The notes under the pieces are model-generated. The model did not search any database. It was not told the origin of the DNA and was given only the letters and a program-made list of their open reading frames with translations. The position numbers and the translations under genes are program-made. From contig NZ_JASJPW010000001.1 in assembly GCF_030052995.1 (NCBI RefSeq), positions 2,594,001 through 2,658,000 of the forward strand: a stretch of 64,000 nt of DNA, written 5' to 3'. Positions 36,310-45,795 of the stretch are shown here, piece by piece. Origin of the DNA: Gemmobacter sp. 24YEA27 (GTDB lineage Bacteria > Pseudomonadota > Alphaproteobacteria > Rhodobacterales > Rhodobacteraceae). Position 1 is the first letter of the stretch; each line of letters opens with the position of its first letter.

Positions 36310-38475
36310 ATGCGGATACGCCGCCTCGTCGCATCGCTCGCCGTCTCGCTTTTATGCTCCACGGCGCCACTTCTGGCACAGGCAACGGATGACCGCGCCA
36401 CGCTGATCTCTGACCGGCTGGAAATCGAGGGGAACAACCGTCTCGTCGCGTCGGGCAAGGTCGAGGTGCTGCAGGGCGGCTACCGGCTTTCGGCCACGCG
36501 GGTCATCTATGACAAATCGACCGACAGGCTTTTCATCGAAGGTCCGCTGAGCCTGACCGATGCCGAAGGCAAAATGCTGATCCTCGCCTCGCAGGCCGAA
36601 CTGTCCGCCGATATGACTGAGGGGCTTTTGCAAAGCGCCCGTGTCGTGCTGGACCATCAGCTGCAACTCGCAGCGGGCAATATCGCGCGGATCGGCGGGC
36701 GCTATTCGGCAATGTCGAATGTGGTAGCCTCAAGCTGCAAGGTCTGCGCCAGCCATCCGACGCCTTTGTGGGAGATCCGGGCGAAACGCGTGATTCATGA
36801 CGCAGAAGAGCGGATGATCTTCTTTGAAAACGCCCAGTTCCGCGTCGCCGGGATGCCTGTGGCCTATATTCCGCGTCTGCGCCTGCCCGATTCCACCCGC
36901 GAAAGGGCGACAGGTTTTCTCGCGCCCCGGCTGCGCACGACATCAAGCCTCGGCTCGGGGCTGAAACTGCCCTATTTCATTGCGCTTGGGGAAAGCCGCG
37001 ATCTGACGCTCACGCCCTATGTCACCACCCGCGACAGTCAGACGCTGGAACTGCGCTACCGTCAGGCCTTCCGGACCGGCGCGATCCAGCTTGAAGGCGC
37101 GGTGACGAAGGACAAGCTGACCGAAGAGACGACGCGCGGCTGGTTCCGGGCCCGGGGCGGCTTTCAGCTGCCCGATGATTTCCGGCTGACCTTTGATATC
37201 CAGACCACATCCGACAATGCCTATCTGCTGGATTACGGCTATTCCGATACCGACCGGCTCGACAGCCGGGCCGAGATCAGCCGGGTGCGCCGCAACGGGT
37301 TTTTCTCGGCCAGGATGGTCAGCTTCCAGTCGCTTCGGGATGACGAGGACAATGACACCCTGCCCGCGCTTGCGACCGATCTGACCTTCCACCGGCGGTT
37401 CTCGCTGGGGCCGATCGGGGGCCTCGGTGGTTTCCGGCTGCAATGGCATTCACATTACCGCACCTCGTCCAATCCCTATGACAGCCTTGACCCGGCTAAA
37501 GCGGACGGGATCGCAGATGGCCGTGACGTAAGCCGGCTTTCCGCGCGGTTTGACTGGCGCCGCAGCTTTGTCAGCGATCCGGGTATCGTTGCCACGCTGC
37601 TGGGTGAGGCCCAGGTTGATGCCTACCGGCTGCGCCAGGATGCGGTCTTTGCCGGCCGCTATACCCGGGGCCATGCCGCAGCCGGGCTCGAGCTGCGCTG
37701 GCCTTTTGTAAAAGCAACCGCCTCAGGTGCGACGCATGTGATCGAGCCGGTGGTCCAGCTGATCGGGGCGACCCGGGACCGCTCCGGCCTGCCCAATGAG
37801 GATTCGGTGCTGGTCGAGTTTGACGAGGGCAATATCTTTGCGCTTGACCGCTTTCCCGGGGCGGATGCGATTGAACAATCCAGCCGCGCCAATGTCGGGC
37901 TGACCTGGACGCGCTATGATCCGGCCGGCTGGAATGCGGGTTTCACGCTGGGCAAGGTGTTCCGGCGCAATGACAGCGACAGTTTCAGTCCCGGATCGGG
38001 CCTTGGCGGGCTGAATTCCGACTGGCTTCTAGCGGCAACCGTGGGGCTTCCCAATGGCCTCTCTGCCACCGGGCGCACGGTTTTTGACAATGATCTTGAA
38101 CTCAGCAAAGCCGAGCTGCGGCTGAGCGCCGCGAATGAGACAGTGACCCTGTCCTCTTCCGCACTCTGGGCGGTCGCGGATATCGAGGAAAACCGCCCCG
38201 ACCCGACCCGCGAGCTGACCTTTGATGCGGTCTGGCGGGTAAACCCTGCCCTCGCGGCCAAGGCCGAAGGGCGCTATGATTTCAACCAGACCCGCGGCAC
38301 CATTGCGGGCCTCGGGCTGGAGTTCCGTAATGAATGCGTTGTGGTGGATGTTTCCCTCTCGCGCCGTTTCACCTCGTCAGATAGTGTGACCCCCACCACG
38401 TCCTTCGGCCTTTCTGTCGATCTGATCGGCTTTGGCAGCGGCCAGAAGGCTGGCCCTTCAAGGCGCTGCTACTGA
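36310..38475 (+). CDS. lptD: LPS-assembly outer-membrane protein LptD
   Basis: 721 residues. A signal peptide (MRIRRLVASLAVSLLCSTAPLLAQA) leads into the periplasmic OstA/LptA-like beta domain (about 25-130: LISDRLEIEGNNRLVASGKVEV) and then a large beta-barrel ending in an aromatic tail, as expected of an outer-membrane protein. ASSCKVCASHPTPLWEI carries two Cys that could form a disulfide. It inserts LPS in the outer leaflet. The gene is coupled to lptG and precedes the chaperone gene surA, which is needed for its assembly. Confidence 0.94.
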   Translation: MRIRRLVASLAVSLLCSTAPLLAQATDDRATLISDRLEIEGNNRLVASGKVEVLQGGYRLSATRVIYDKSTDRLFIEGPLSLTDAEGKMLILASQAELSADMTEGLLQSARVVLDHQLQLAAGNIARIGGRYSAMSNVVASSCKVCASHPTPLWEIRAKRVIHDAEERMIFFENAQFRVAGMPVAYIPRLRLPDSTRERATGFLAPRLRTTSSLGSGLKLPYFIALGESRDLTLTPYVTTRDSQTLELRYRQAFRTGAIQLEGAVTKDKLTEETTRGWFRARGGFQLPDDFRLTFDIQTTSDNAYLLDYGYSDTDRLDSRAEISRVRRNGFFSARMVSFQSLRDDEDNDTLPALATDLTFHRRFSLGPIGGLGGFRLQWHSHYRTSSNPYDSLDPAKADGIADGRDVSRLSARFDWRRSFVSDPGIVATLLGEAQVDAYRLRQDAVFAGRYTRGHAAAGLELRWPFVKATASGATHVIEPVVQLIGATRDRSGLPNEDSVLVEFDEGNIFALDRFPGADAIEQSSRANVGLTWTRYDPAGWNAGFTLGKVFRRNDSDSFSPGSGLGGLNSDWLLAATVGLPNGLSATGRTVFDNDLELSKAELRLSAANETVTLSSSALWAVADIEENRPDPTRELTFDAVWRVNPALAAKAEGRYDFNQTRGTIAGLGLEFRNECVVVDVSLSRRFTSSDSVTPTTSFGLSVDLIGFGSGQKAGPSRRCY

Positions 38476-38657
38476 TCGCCGCGCAAGGCACCGCCCGACC
38501 GGGGCGGGTCAGGCTGGCAGGGCTTGCGCCCCGGCTTCGGGAGTGGCAGGCAGGGATAAGAGGAAAGCTGCGGCGGCGGGCCCCGATTGGCCCTGTCCGT
38601 CACAGGTTTGCCAGAGATTACGAGCTGACAAGAGACTACGGGCAGGCGGTCGGACAG

Positions 38658-39917
38658 ATGGTAAAAGCTGAGAACACCCCGCGCAACAGGCTGCGCAATG
38701 CGACATCAGGACTGGCTCTGGTCATGGGCGCGGCTTTTCCTGCGGCCCTGGCGGCCCCGGTGATTTTCGCACCGCCCGCGCTGGCGCAGAACCTGTTTGC
38801 GCCACGGGTCTATGTGAACGAGCAGGTGATCACCGAATATGAGGTGACGCAGCGCGCGCGTTTCCTCCAGATCCTGAATGCGCCCGGCGATCCCGAAACC
38901 GAAGCGGTAAAATCGCTGATCGACGACCGGCTGCGGATGAGCGAGGCAAAACGGCTTGGCGTAAAGCTGAAGCCGGAAGAGCTGACTGCGGGGATGGAAG
39001 AATTCGCCACCCGCGCCAATCTGACCGCCGAACAGCTGATCGCGGAACTGGCCAAGGCCGGTGTCTCGGCTGAAACCTATCGCGATTTCGTCCAGGCCGG
39101 TGCCTTGTGGCGCCAGGTGGTCCGGGATCGTTTTGCCGGCCGTGTGCCGGCCTCCGACGCCGATGTCGACAAGTTCCTTGAAGCCGCAACCCGTCCACGG
39201 GCGATGAAGGTTCAGGTGTCAGAGCTGGTGATCCCGGCCGAACCCGGCCGTGAGGCCGAGGCGATGGCACTGGCAGAGCGGCTCTCGCGCGAGGTGAAGT
39301 CCGAAGCCGCCTTCGCGGCGGCGGCACGCAACTATTCGGCGGCGCCCACCGCGCCAACCGGCGGTCGCGTGCCGGACTGGCTGCAGCTTTCCAACCTGCC
39401 GCCCGCGATTTCCGCGCAGCTGCTGGCGCTGTCGCCGGGCAAGACCTCGGCGCCCATCTCGGTCCCGGGGGCAGTGGTTCTGTTCCAGCTGCGCGCGATT
39501 GCCACGGATGAAAAGGCTGCGCCGATCAGCGTCACAGTGGAATGGGCCGATTTCATGATCCCGGATTCGATGGAAGAGGTGGTGCGGGTCAGCGCGGGCT
39601 CGGATGTCTGCAACGATCTTTACGCCCTGGCGAAGGGTTTGCCGGCCGAGAATCTGACGATCCGGACGCAGGCATTGTCGGAAATCTCGCCCGAGATCGC
39701 GCTTGATCTTGCAAAGTTGGATCAGGGGGAATTCGTAACAAAGCCGCGCGGCGATGGCTGGCGGCGGCTGATCATGCTGTGCAAACGGCAGCCGGTCATG
39801 GATCCGCCCCCGAACCGCGAGCGGGTGAAAGAGGTTCTGATGAACCAGAAGCTCGATGGCCTGGCCGAGAACTATCTCGAGGAACTGCGCCATGCGGCGC
39901 TGATCCGCCGGCCCTGA
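38658..39917 (+). CDS. surA: SurA-like periplasmic chaperone / peptidyl-prolyl isomerase
   Basis: 419 residues with a long N-terminal segment holding a signal peptide (ALVMGAAFPAALAAPVIFAPPALAQ). It then has a SurA N-terminal chaperone domain (VYVNEQVITEYEVTQRARFLQI, DDRLRMSEAKRLGVKL) and a parvulin-type PPIase domain from about residue 175 (VSELVIPAEPGREAEAMALAE, RNYSAAPTAPTGGRVPDWLQLS). Its position after lptD, a major SurA client, supports the call. In related genomes pdxA usually separates surA from rsmA; here only a short gap with a repeat is found. Confidence 0.88.
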   Translation: MVKAENTPRNRLRNATSGLALVMGAAFPAALAAPVIFAPPALAQNLFAPRVYVNEQVITEYEVTQRARFLQILNAPGDPETEAVKSLIDDRLRMSEAKRLGVKLKPEELTAGMEEFATRANLTAEQLIAELAKAGVSAETYRDFVQAGALWRQVVRDRFAGRVPASDADVDKFLEAATRPRAMKVQVSELVIPAEPGREAEAMALAERLSREVKSEAAFAAAARNYSAAPTAPTGGRVPDWLQLSNLPPAISAQLLALSPGKTSAPISVPGAVVLFQLRAIATDEKAAPISVTVEWADFMIPDSMEEVVRVSAGSDVCNDLYALAKGLPAENLTIRTQALSEISPEIALDLAKLDQGEFVTKPRGDGWRRLIMLCKRQPVMDPPPNRERVKEVLMNQKLDGLAENYLEELRHAALIRRP

Positions 39918-39974
39918 TATCGGGCTGACGGGTCGCGGCCGGAGAGTTGGGGGCAGACCGTCAGGAGAGACATT

Positions 39975-40010
39975 CGGGGGCCAGCCCCCGAACCCCCGGA
40001 GTATTTGGAT
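39975..40010. repeat. REP-like G/C-rich repeat, copy 2 (surA-rsmA gap)
   Basis: CGGGGGCCAGCCCCCG is followed by AACCCCCGGAGTATTT, matching the organisation and most bases of the copy at 27103-27144. It lies where pdxA is found in many related genomes. Confidence 0.6.
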
Positions 40011-40034
40011 CAAGAGGAAGACAGGAGCGGAGCT

Positions 40035-40880
40035 TTGGCGACGATAGACGGGCTGCCGCCACTGCGTGAGGTGATCCGCGCCCATGACCTGGTCGCGAAA
40101 AAGCAGCTGGGGCAGAATTTCCTGCTCGATCTCAATCTCACCTCAAAGATCGCCCGTGCGGCGGGGGATCTGAAGGGCTCGGATGTGCTTGAGATCGGGC
40201 CAGGGCCCGGGGGCCTCACGCGCGGGCTGCTGGCCGAAGGCGCCCGCCATGTGGTTGCGGTTGAAAAGGACGCGCGGGCGCTCCCGGCGCTGGCCGAGAT
40301 TGCGGCGGCCTATCCGGGGCGGCTGACGGTGCTGCATGGCGATGCGCTGGAGCTGGATGTGGCGGCGCATCTGACTGCTCCGGTAAAGATCGCGGCCAAC
40401 CTGCCCTATAATATCGGCACCGAGCTTTTGGTCCGCTGGCTGTCGCCGCCGGTCTGGCCGCCCTTCTGGCAGAGCCTGACGCTGATGTTTCAGAAAGAAG
40501 TGGCCGAGCGGATCGTGGCAAAGCCCGGCAGCGACCATTACGGGCGGCTCGCGCTGTTGGCGGGCTGGCGGACCGACGCGAGGATCGTCATGACCCTGCC
40601 GCCGGAAGCCTTCACCCCGGCGCCCAAAGTGCATTCGGCGGTGGTGCATCTGACCCGGCTCGAGGAGCCGCGCTTTCCGGCGGATGGCAAAGTGCTGAAC
40701 CGGATCACCGCCATGGCCTTCAATCAGCGCCGCAAGATGCTGCGTTCCTCGCTGAAGGGGCTCGCGCCTGATGTCGAGGCACGGCTGGAATCGGTTGGGA
40801 TCGCGCCGACCGCGCGCGCCGAGGAAATCGGGCTGGAGGCCTTTTGCGCGCTGGCCCGCAATATTTCGAGCGCGGTTTAA
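40035..40880 (+). CDS. rsmA: 16S rRNA dimethyladenosine transferase
   Basis: Dimethylates two adjacent adenines near the 3' end of 16S rRNA (KsgA). The 281-residue product from TTG at 40035 ([13 protein letters not shown]) has [14 protein letters not shown], the SAM motif [15 protein letters not shown], the catalytic [11 protein letters not shown] motif IV, and the C-terminal [24 protein letters not shown] lies just before the TTG; an in-frame start further upstream would overlap the repeat. It is the last gene of the lptFGD-surA-rsmA run. Confidence 0.93.
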   Translation: MATIDGLPPLREVIRAHDLVAKKQLGQNFLLDLNLTSKIARAAGDLKGSDVLEIGPGPGGLTRGLLAEGARHVVAVEKDARALPALAEIAAAYPGRLTVLHGDALELDVAAHLTAPVKIAANLPYNIGTELLVRWLSPPVWPPFWQSLTLMFQKEVAERIVAKPGSDHYGRLALLAGWRTDARIVMTLPPEAFTPAPKVHSAVVHLTRLEEPRFPADGKVLNRITAMAFNQRRKMLRSSLKGLAPDVEARLESVGIAPTARAEEIGLEAFCALARNISSAV

Positions 40881-41592
40881 GGGATGTCGGGCCAGGGGCT
40901 GCCTGGCCCGCATCGACACCCCGTTCGCGGACACAATTTGAGCTGCTCCCTATATCCCTGTTCAGCTGAATTTCGCTGGCGGCTGTCCGGTTTCATCAGT
41001 TTCGATCCTGAGTAAAGATCCCATGGCTGCTCGCGTCCCTGGCCTGTGAGTCTGGAACCAGGCGCCCCCCGTGTCAGGCGATCTTTCCAGACGAGGGGGG
41101 CAGTTGCGGGGTCCTATCGCTGTCTCTGGCACACCGAAGCGAAGGCGGCAGCGTTCAGCGCCTTGTGGCAGAAGCTCCGCTCCGGCATGTCAGCACCCCG
41201 CCAGGCCAGAACCTTGCGAGAGGAACCGGCACATGCCAGCGACTGACAGCTCCCGGCGCCCCTGCAGACAGCTGGCTCCGGTGCGCGAGGCCTGCCTGGG
41301 CTTTCCGCGCGCGGCCCACCCATGATGAAAGAACGCGCGCGGGACCGACAGAAGGCGACATTTAGCGCCAGTCGGCGGCGCCGGGGCCCGGCTCAATCTG
41401 CCGACGCCTCTGGGGCCACGCCAGGGCCGGAGCTTTCCGGACAAGAACCGGCAGCGACGGTCTCAGAAACTGGTTTGCGCCCCGATCTCCCCTTCCCGGG
41501 GGCATCAGCACAAGCCAGATTGCCACATCCGTCACTGTGAGACCGCCGGAGAAGAAATCAAAAAGGCCGCCCCAAGGCGGCCTTTCTGTCGT
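40881..41592. other. Intergenic region between rsmA and DUF4167 gene
   Basis: About 710 bases with several short open frames on both strands, all of Arg/Pro/Ala-rich composition typical of non-coding high-GC DNA. No family, start site or RNA gene recognised. The only clear element is the terminator at its right end (41562-41585). Confidence 0.55.
41562..41585 (-). terminator. Intrinsic terminator of the DUF4167 gene
   Basis: AAAGGCCGCC and GGCGGCCTTT form a perfect 10-bp stem with loop CCAA. Read on the minus strand the stem is followed by TTGATTT after the paired T's, seven bases from the stop of the DUF4167 gene. Confidence 0.85.
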
Positions 41593-42701
41593 TCACTCAG
41601 CGGCTTCGGGTGTCTCCGGGCCACTGGCGGTCTTGCGCGGGCGGCTGACACGACGCGGTTTTTCGACCTCGGCGACCTCTGCGGGCCCGGCAGCTTCGTC
41701 AGCCTCACGACGGGTATTGGCGCGCGGCGCGCGGCTGCCGGCGGGACGCTCGGCTTTCGCAGGTTTCTCGGCAGTTTTCTCACCGCGCGGCGTGCGCGGA
41801 CCACGCGCGGCGCGGCCCCCGGACGCAGATTCGGTCACGGCAGATGCGGCGGCGGGCTCTTCGCCGGCCTCGGCCGATTGGCGGGCAGTGGCGAAAAGCG
41901 GCGTATCTGCAACGGCCTCTGGAGCCGGAGCGGGCGCGCTGTCTCCGCCGGACAGCACCGGTTCCGAAACTGCAGGCGCCGGGGCGCCACGTTCGGGAAG
42001 ATCAACGAGGCCGCCATTATCCGAACCAAAATCGATCACATCTGAAATCAGATCCGGCTGGCGGGTGTCCTCACGCTGATGGCGCGGCTCCCGTCCCTCG
42101 CTGCGGCCTTCGCCGCGCGGCTCATTGCGCGAGTCGTTCCGGTTCTCGTTGCGCACTTCAGCGCGGGTCTCATTCCGGCCCTCGTTGCGACCTTCACCCC
42201 GGTTGTCCCCCGGTTGTCATTGCGGCCGTCACTACGGACCTCATTGCGGCTGTCATTTCGGCCATCGTTGCGTTCAAAGCGGTCGCCGCGATCATTGCGG
42301 TTGTCACGCTCACCACGCTCACGATTGTCGCGGTTGCCGCCATTCTGGTTGCCATACTGGCCGCCATTCTGGTTGCCGGAGCTCTGGTTGCCGGAGCTCT
42401 GGCCAGTGCCGGTTTGCTGATACTGCTGCTGGCGGGCTTCCTGCTCGACGGCAAGCTCGCGCTGCGCCTCGGCCAGCATCCTTGTGTAATGCTCGGCATG
42501 CTGGAGGAAATTCTCTGCCGCCACGCGGTCATTCGACAGCTGCGCATCCCGCGCCAGCGTCTGGTATTTTTCGATAATCTGCTGCGGCGTTCCCCGCACC
42601 TTGCCTTCAGGACCCGACGAATCGAACACACGGTTGACGATATTGCCGAGCGAGCGCGGGCGGTTCTGATTTGAACGCGAGCGTTTCTTGGAAGAGCGCA
42701 T
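41593..42701 (-). pseudogene. DUF4167 protein, apparently frameshifted
   Basis: The frame from 42701 gives MRSSKKRSRSNQNRPRSLGN and the DUF4167 domain (about 1-90: NRVFDSSGPEGKVRGTPQQI, HAEHYTRMLAEAQRE), then an Asn/Arg/Asp/Gly-rich low-complexity tract. It loses phase in the C5 run at 42207-42211. The next frame continues the same composition (EGRNEGRNETRAEVRNENRN) and a plausible C-terminus (QPDLISDVIDFG...) to 41593. One additional C restores a product of about 369 residues. Function unknown; the Arg/Asn-rich tail suggests nucleic acid contact. The break is probably a homopolymer undercall. Confidence 0.8.
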
Positions 42702-42985
42702 CTTTGCCTAATGTCCAGGGATCACCGTGGCCCCCATAATGCCGCTTTGTGCGACGGGAAATGCAGGGGCGGGATCGGTTTTGCGGGAAGGGCGCGGTCA
42801 GCGCCAGATCCACCGCATGAATTTGCTAAACCATGTGAGCCGCAGTCTGGCAAGCTGATTCTGCCGGGAAATGCACTCATCCACAGGGTTTTTTCGGTGA
42901 AATACGATATAGTTGCCCATTTGCCGGATTCAAGCCGCTCAATATCTGCAAATGCCCGGCTGATTAAGGCGGTCAAAGGCGCAGA

Positions 42986-43837
42986 TCAGGCCGCAGCTCT
43001 GGCGCTGACCACCCTGTCTTTGCCGTCAAAATCCTGAATTATGTCTATATTTCTAAAGCCGGCGTCGGCAAATATCCCGGCCACCGCCCTGCCCTGATCC
43101 CAGCCGATCTCGACAATCAGCCGGCCGTCAGGCCGCAGGGCCGCGGGGGCCTGGGTCGCAATGGCGCGGTAAGCGCTCAGCCCGTCGCCGAAATCGGTCA
43201 GGGCAAGATGGGGCTCATGATCGCGAACTTCGGGCTCAAGGCCGGCCATCGCGTCGAGCGTGATATAGGGCGGGTTCGAGACGATCAGATCGGCCTTTTC
43301 CGTGATCCCGTCGAGCCAGCCCGTCCGGACGAATTTCGCCCGCCCGCTCAGACCAAGCGCTTCGGCATTGCGCTGCGCCACGGCGAGCGCGGCTGCCGAG
43401 ATGTCGGTTGCAAGCCCCGTCGCCGCGGGCAGTTCTGCAAGCAGGGTCAGAAGGATCGCCCCTGTCCCGGTGCCAAGATCGATGACCTGCGAGAATGGCA
43501 GCCTCAGCGCCTCGGTGATCAGGATCTCGGTCTCGGGGCGCGGATCGAGCGTGTCGGCCGTAACGATGAAACTGCGACCGTAAAACAGCCGCTGGCCGAT
43601 GATCTGCGATACGGGCCTGCGGGCGGCGCGGGCCAGGATCGCGGCATCGAACCTGGAAGCGGAGCCATGATCCAGCGGATCCGCCAGATGCAGCAAAAGC
43701 CGGTCAGGCCCGATCCCGATGGCATGCGCCAGCAAAAGCCGCGCATCACGGGCGGGATCCTCGACCCCTGCCGCGCGCAGTTTCACCACGGCCTCCGCAA
43801 GCACCTGTTTCGCCAGACGGCCCGGACCGGTGCTCAT
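42986..43837 (-). CDS. prmC: Release factor glutamine methyltransferase
   Basis: Methylates the Gln of the GGQ motif in RF1/RF2. The 283-residue product has an N-terminal helical domain (about 1-85), the SAM motif [15 protein letters not shown] near residue 118 and the catalytic [10 protein letters not shown] near 186, which binds the target Gln. Its ATG overlaps the prfA stop by four bases, so enzyme and substrate are coupled in one operon. Confidence 0.96.
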   Translation of the reverse strand: MSTGPGRLAKQVLAEAVVKLRAAGVEDPARDARLLLAHAIGIGPDRLLLHLADPLDHGSASRFDAAILARAARRPVSQIIGQRLFYGRSFIVTADTLDPRPETEILITEALRLPFSQVIDLGTGTGAILLTLLAELPAATGLATDISAAALAVAQRNAEALGLSGRAKFVRTGWLDGITEKADLIVSNPPYITLDAMAGLEPEVRDHEPHLALTDFGDGLSAYRAIATQAPAALRPDGRLIVEIGWDQGRAVAGIFADAGFRNIDIIQDFDGKDRVVSARAAA

Positions 43838-44889
43838 GTCTCTTCCTCGGCCAGCCTGCTGGCCTGGTCATGGGCGCTCAGCGCCTGGATTACCTCGTCC
43901 AGATCGCCCTGCATGATCTGGTTCAGCGCATAGAGGGTGAGGTTGATCCGGTGATCGGTCATCCGGCCTTGCGGGAAATTATAGGTGCGGATGCGTTCCG
44001 ACCGGTCCCCCGAGCCGACCTGCGACTTGCGGTCTGCGGCGCGTTCGCGGGCCAGGCGGTCGCGCTCGATCTCGAACAGGCGGGCGCGCAGCACCGCCAT
44101 GGCATTGGCGCGGTTCTGATGCTGCGATTTCTCGGATGAGGTCACAATGATGCCCGTGGGCAAATGGGTGATCCTGACTGCCGAGTCGGTGGTGTTCACA
44201 TGCTGGCCACCGGCGCCCGAGGCCCGCATCGTGTCGATCCGGATGTCTGAGGCCGGGATGTCGATATCGACCTCTTCCGCCTCTGGCAGCACGGCAACGG
44301 TCGCGGCCGAGGTGTGGATGCGGCCCCCTGCCTCGGTCTCGGGCACGCGCTGCACGCGGTGGACACCGGATTCGTATTTCAGTTTTGCATAGACCCCGGT
44401 CCCCTGGATATGGGCGGTGAATTCCCTTACGCCGCCCAGATCCGAGGTCTGGCTTTCCAGCACCTCAAACCGCCAGCCCTGGGTTTCCGAATAGCGCTGA
44501 TACATGCGGGCAAGGTCGCCTGCGAAAAGGCTCGCCTCCTCGCCGCCGGTCCCGGGGCGGATCTCGAGGATCGCCGGGCGCTGATCGGCGGCATCTTTCG
44601 GCAAAAGCGCCAGCCGCAGCTGGTGTTCCATTTCGGGCAATGCCTCGCGCAGACGCGGCAGTTCTTCTTCCGCCAGCGCGCGCATCTCGGGATCGGCGAG
44701 CATGGCCTCGGCCTCGGCCAGATCGGCCCGGGCGCGCATCCAGGCCGCGATCCCCGTGACGACCGGCTTCAGCTCGGAATATTCACGGCTCAGCGCGGCA
44801 ATCTCGCTTGCCGCGGCGCCGGCATTCAGCCGGGCCTCGACATATTCAAACCGTTGGGTGATGCGGGCGAGTTTGTCCTGGGGCAGCAT
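43834..44889 (-). CDS. prfA: Peptide chain release factor 1
   Basis: Terminates translation at UAA and UAG. The 351-residue product has the PCRF domain ([21 protein letters not shown]), the codon-recognition tripeptide region [16 protein letters not shown] (P-E-T, an RF1-type P-x-T), and the catalytic [16 protein letters not shown]. Length is normal. It is followed directly by prmC. A low-confidence ORF overlaps its first 64 bases from upstream. Confidence 0.97.
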   Translation of the reverse strand: MLPQDKLARITQRFEYVEARLNAGAAASEIAALSREYSELKPVVTGIAAWMRARADLAEAEAMLADPEMRALAEEELPRLREALPEMEHQLRLALLPKDAADQRPAILEIRPGTGGEEASLFAGDLARMYQRYSETQGWRFEVLESQTSDLGGVREFTAHIQGTGVYAKLKYESGVHRVQRVPETEAGGRIHTSAATVAVLPEAEEVDIDIPASDIRIDTMRASGAGGQHVNTTDSAVRITHLPTGIIVTSSEKSQHQNRANAMAVLRARLFEIERDRLARERAADRKSQVGSGDRSERIRTYNFPQGRMTDHRINLTLYALNQIMQGDLDEVIQALSAHDQASRLAEEET

Positions 44890-45191
44890 GGATAACCCCT
44901 GCCGTGCGCGACGGCGCGGGTCAAGGGGGCGCAGCTGTCACAAAGCCCAGGGTCAGGAAGACGACCCTCCTTGCGGCCCGTGGCGCGTATGACCTGCAAC
45001 AGCCTTTGGCGGACCGGCCCGAACCTGGCATCCGACCAGATCATGCGCCAGCCCTTGCTGTCCAACAGGGTCCCCGCCTTGACCTCGACCCCGGGCAGCC
45101 TGACGGCGGCAAGGCGTACAAGACGCCGCCGGATCAGCGGCGACAGATCGCCCGGCACCCGTTGCCAGCCGTTGATATCGATCAGTGTCAT
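44826..45191 (-). CDS. Hypothetical protein overlapping prfA start
   Basis: 121-residue ORF from ATG at 45191: [20 protein letters not shown], then [17 protein letters not shown] and [17 protein letters not shown] look like real protein. The last part reads into the beginning of prfA in another frame and looks artificial. In the +1 frame the sequence just before prfA would give a more natural ending ([13 protein letters not shown] then stop), so the C-terminus may be affected by a frameshift. No family recognised. Confidence 0.4.
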   Translation of the reverse strand: MTLIDINGWQRVPGDLSPLIRRRLVRLAAVRLPGVEVKAGTLLDSKGWRMIWSDARFGPVRQRLLQVIRATGRKEGRLPDPGLCDSCAPLTRAVAHGRGYPCCPRTNSPASPNGLNMSRPG

Positions 45192-45303
45192 TGCGATTGG
45201 CTCCGTGCCCGGAATTGCGGGATCCGATCTGGCCCTGGTTACGCAAGAAACGTCAGTCGCCCCGGTGATGGCGTGCGCGATTAAAAGCCTGTAACTGCCT
45301 GCT

Positions 45304-45741
45304 TCAGAATATTTTCTGACCGGCCTTCGCAAGGTGGAAGCCATGGCCTTCGCCATTCCGGCAGGTCAGGCCGGTCTTTTCCGACTGGCACATGATCTCA
45401 CCGATCACCAGCTCTGCGCCATAGCCCAGAACCGCCGAACGAGGATCGCGGACCGTATCGCCGTGACAGGTCAGCTCTGCCGGCCCGGTCTCGCTGATCA
45501 GGAAAGACATCCCCCAGTCAAGATCGCAATCCTCGGGCGGCACGGTATAGGTCTGTTTGCCCTCTGCCATGTCACAGCGCAGCCAGAGATCGCCCTCAGA
45601 TGCGTCATAATAGCAGTGGATATTGTCCGAAGGGCTGCGAAAACTGCCGCTCTGATCCTGAGCCGCTGCCGGCCTGGCATCGAAGACGGTGACTGGCCCG
45701 AAGGCCAGCACCGAAAGGAGAAGAAACCGCCACATCTGCAT
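45304..45741 (-). CDS. Secreted DUF6636-type protein
   Basis: 145 residues with a signal peptide (MWRFLLLSVLAFGPVTVF..AAAQ) and a mature domain containing FRSPSDNIHCYYDASEGDLWLRC, CDLDWGMSFLIS, LTCHGDTV and C-terminal paired Cys (MCQSEKTGLTCRNGEGHGF). The opening F-x-SPS-x-NI-x-C pattern is that of DUF6636/secreted Cys-rich proteins. Six Cys in the mature part suggest disulfides in the periplasm. Function unknown. Confidence 0.75.
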   Translation of the reverse strand: MQMWRFLLLSVLAFGPVTVFDARPAAAQDQSGSFRSPSDNIHCYYDASEGDLWLRCDMAEGKQTYTVPPEDCDLDWGMSFLISETGPAELTCHGDTVRDPRSAVLGYGAELVIGEIMCQSEKTGLTCRNGEGHGFHLAKAGQKIF

Positions 45742-45795
45742 TACTCCTGGTCTGGCCGGGGACCGGTTATGGCCGGACCCCGGCAGAAACCGGCC

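Noticed and set aside
40881..41592. Several 65-85 residue ORFs between rsmA and the DUF4167 gene
   Set aside because: They overlap on both strands, are rich in Arg/Pro/Ala and lack ribosome-binding sites.
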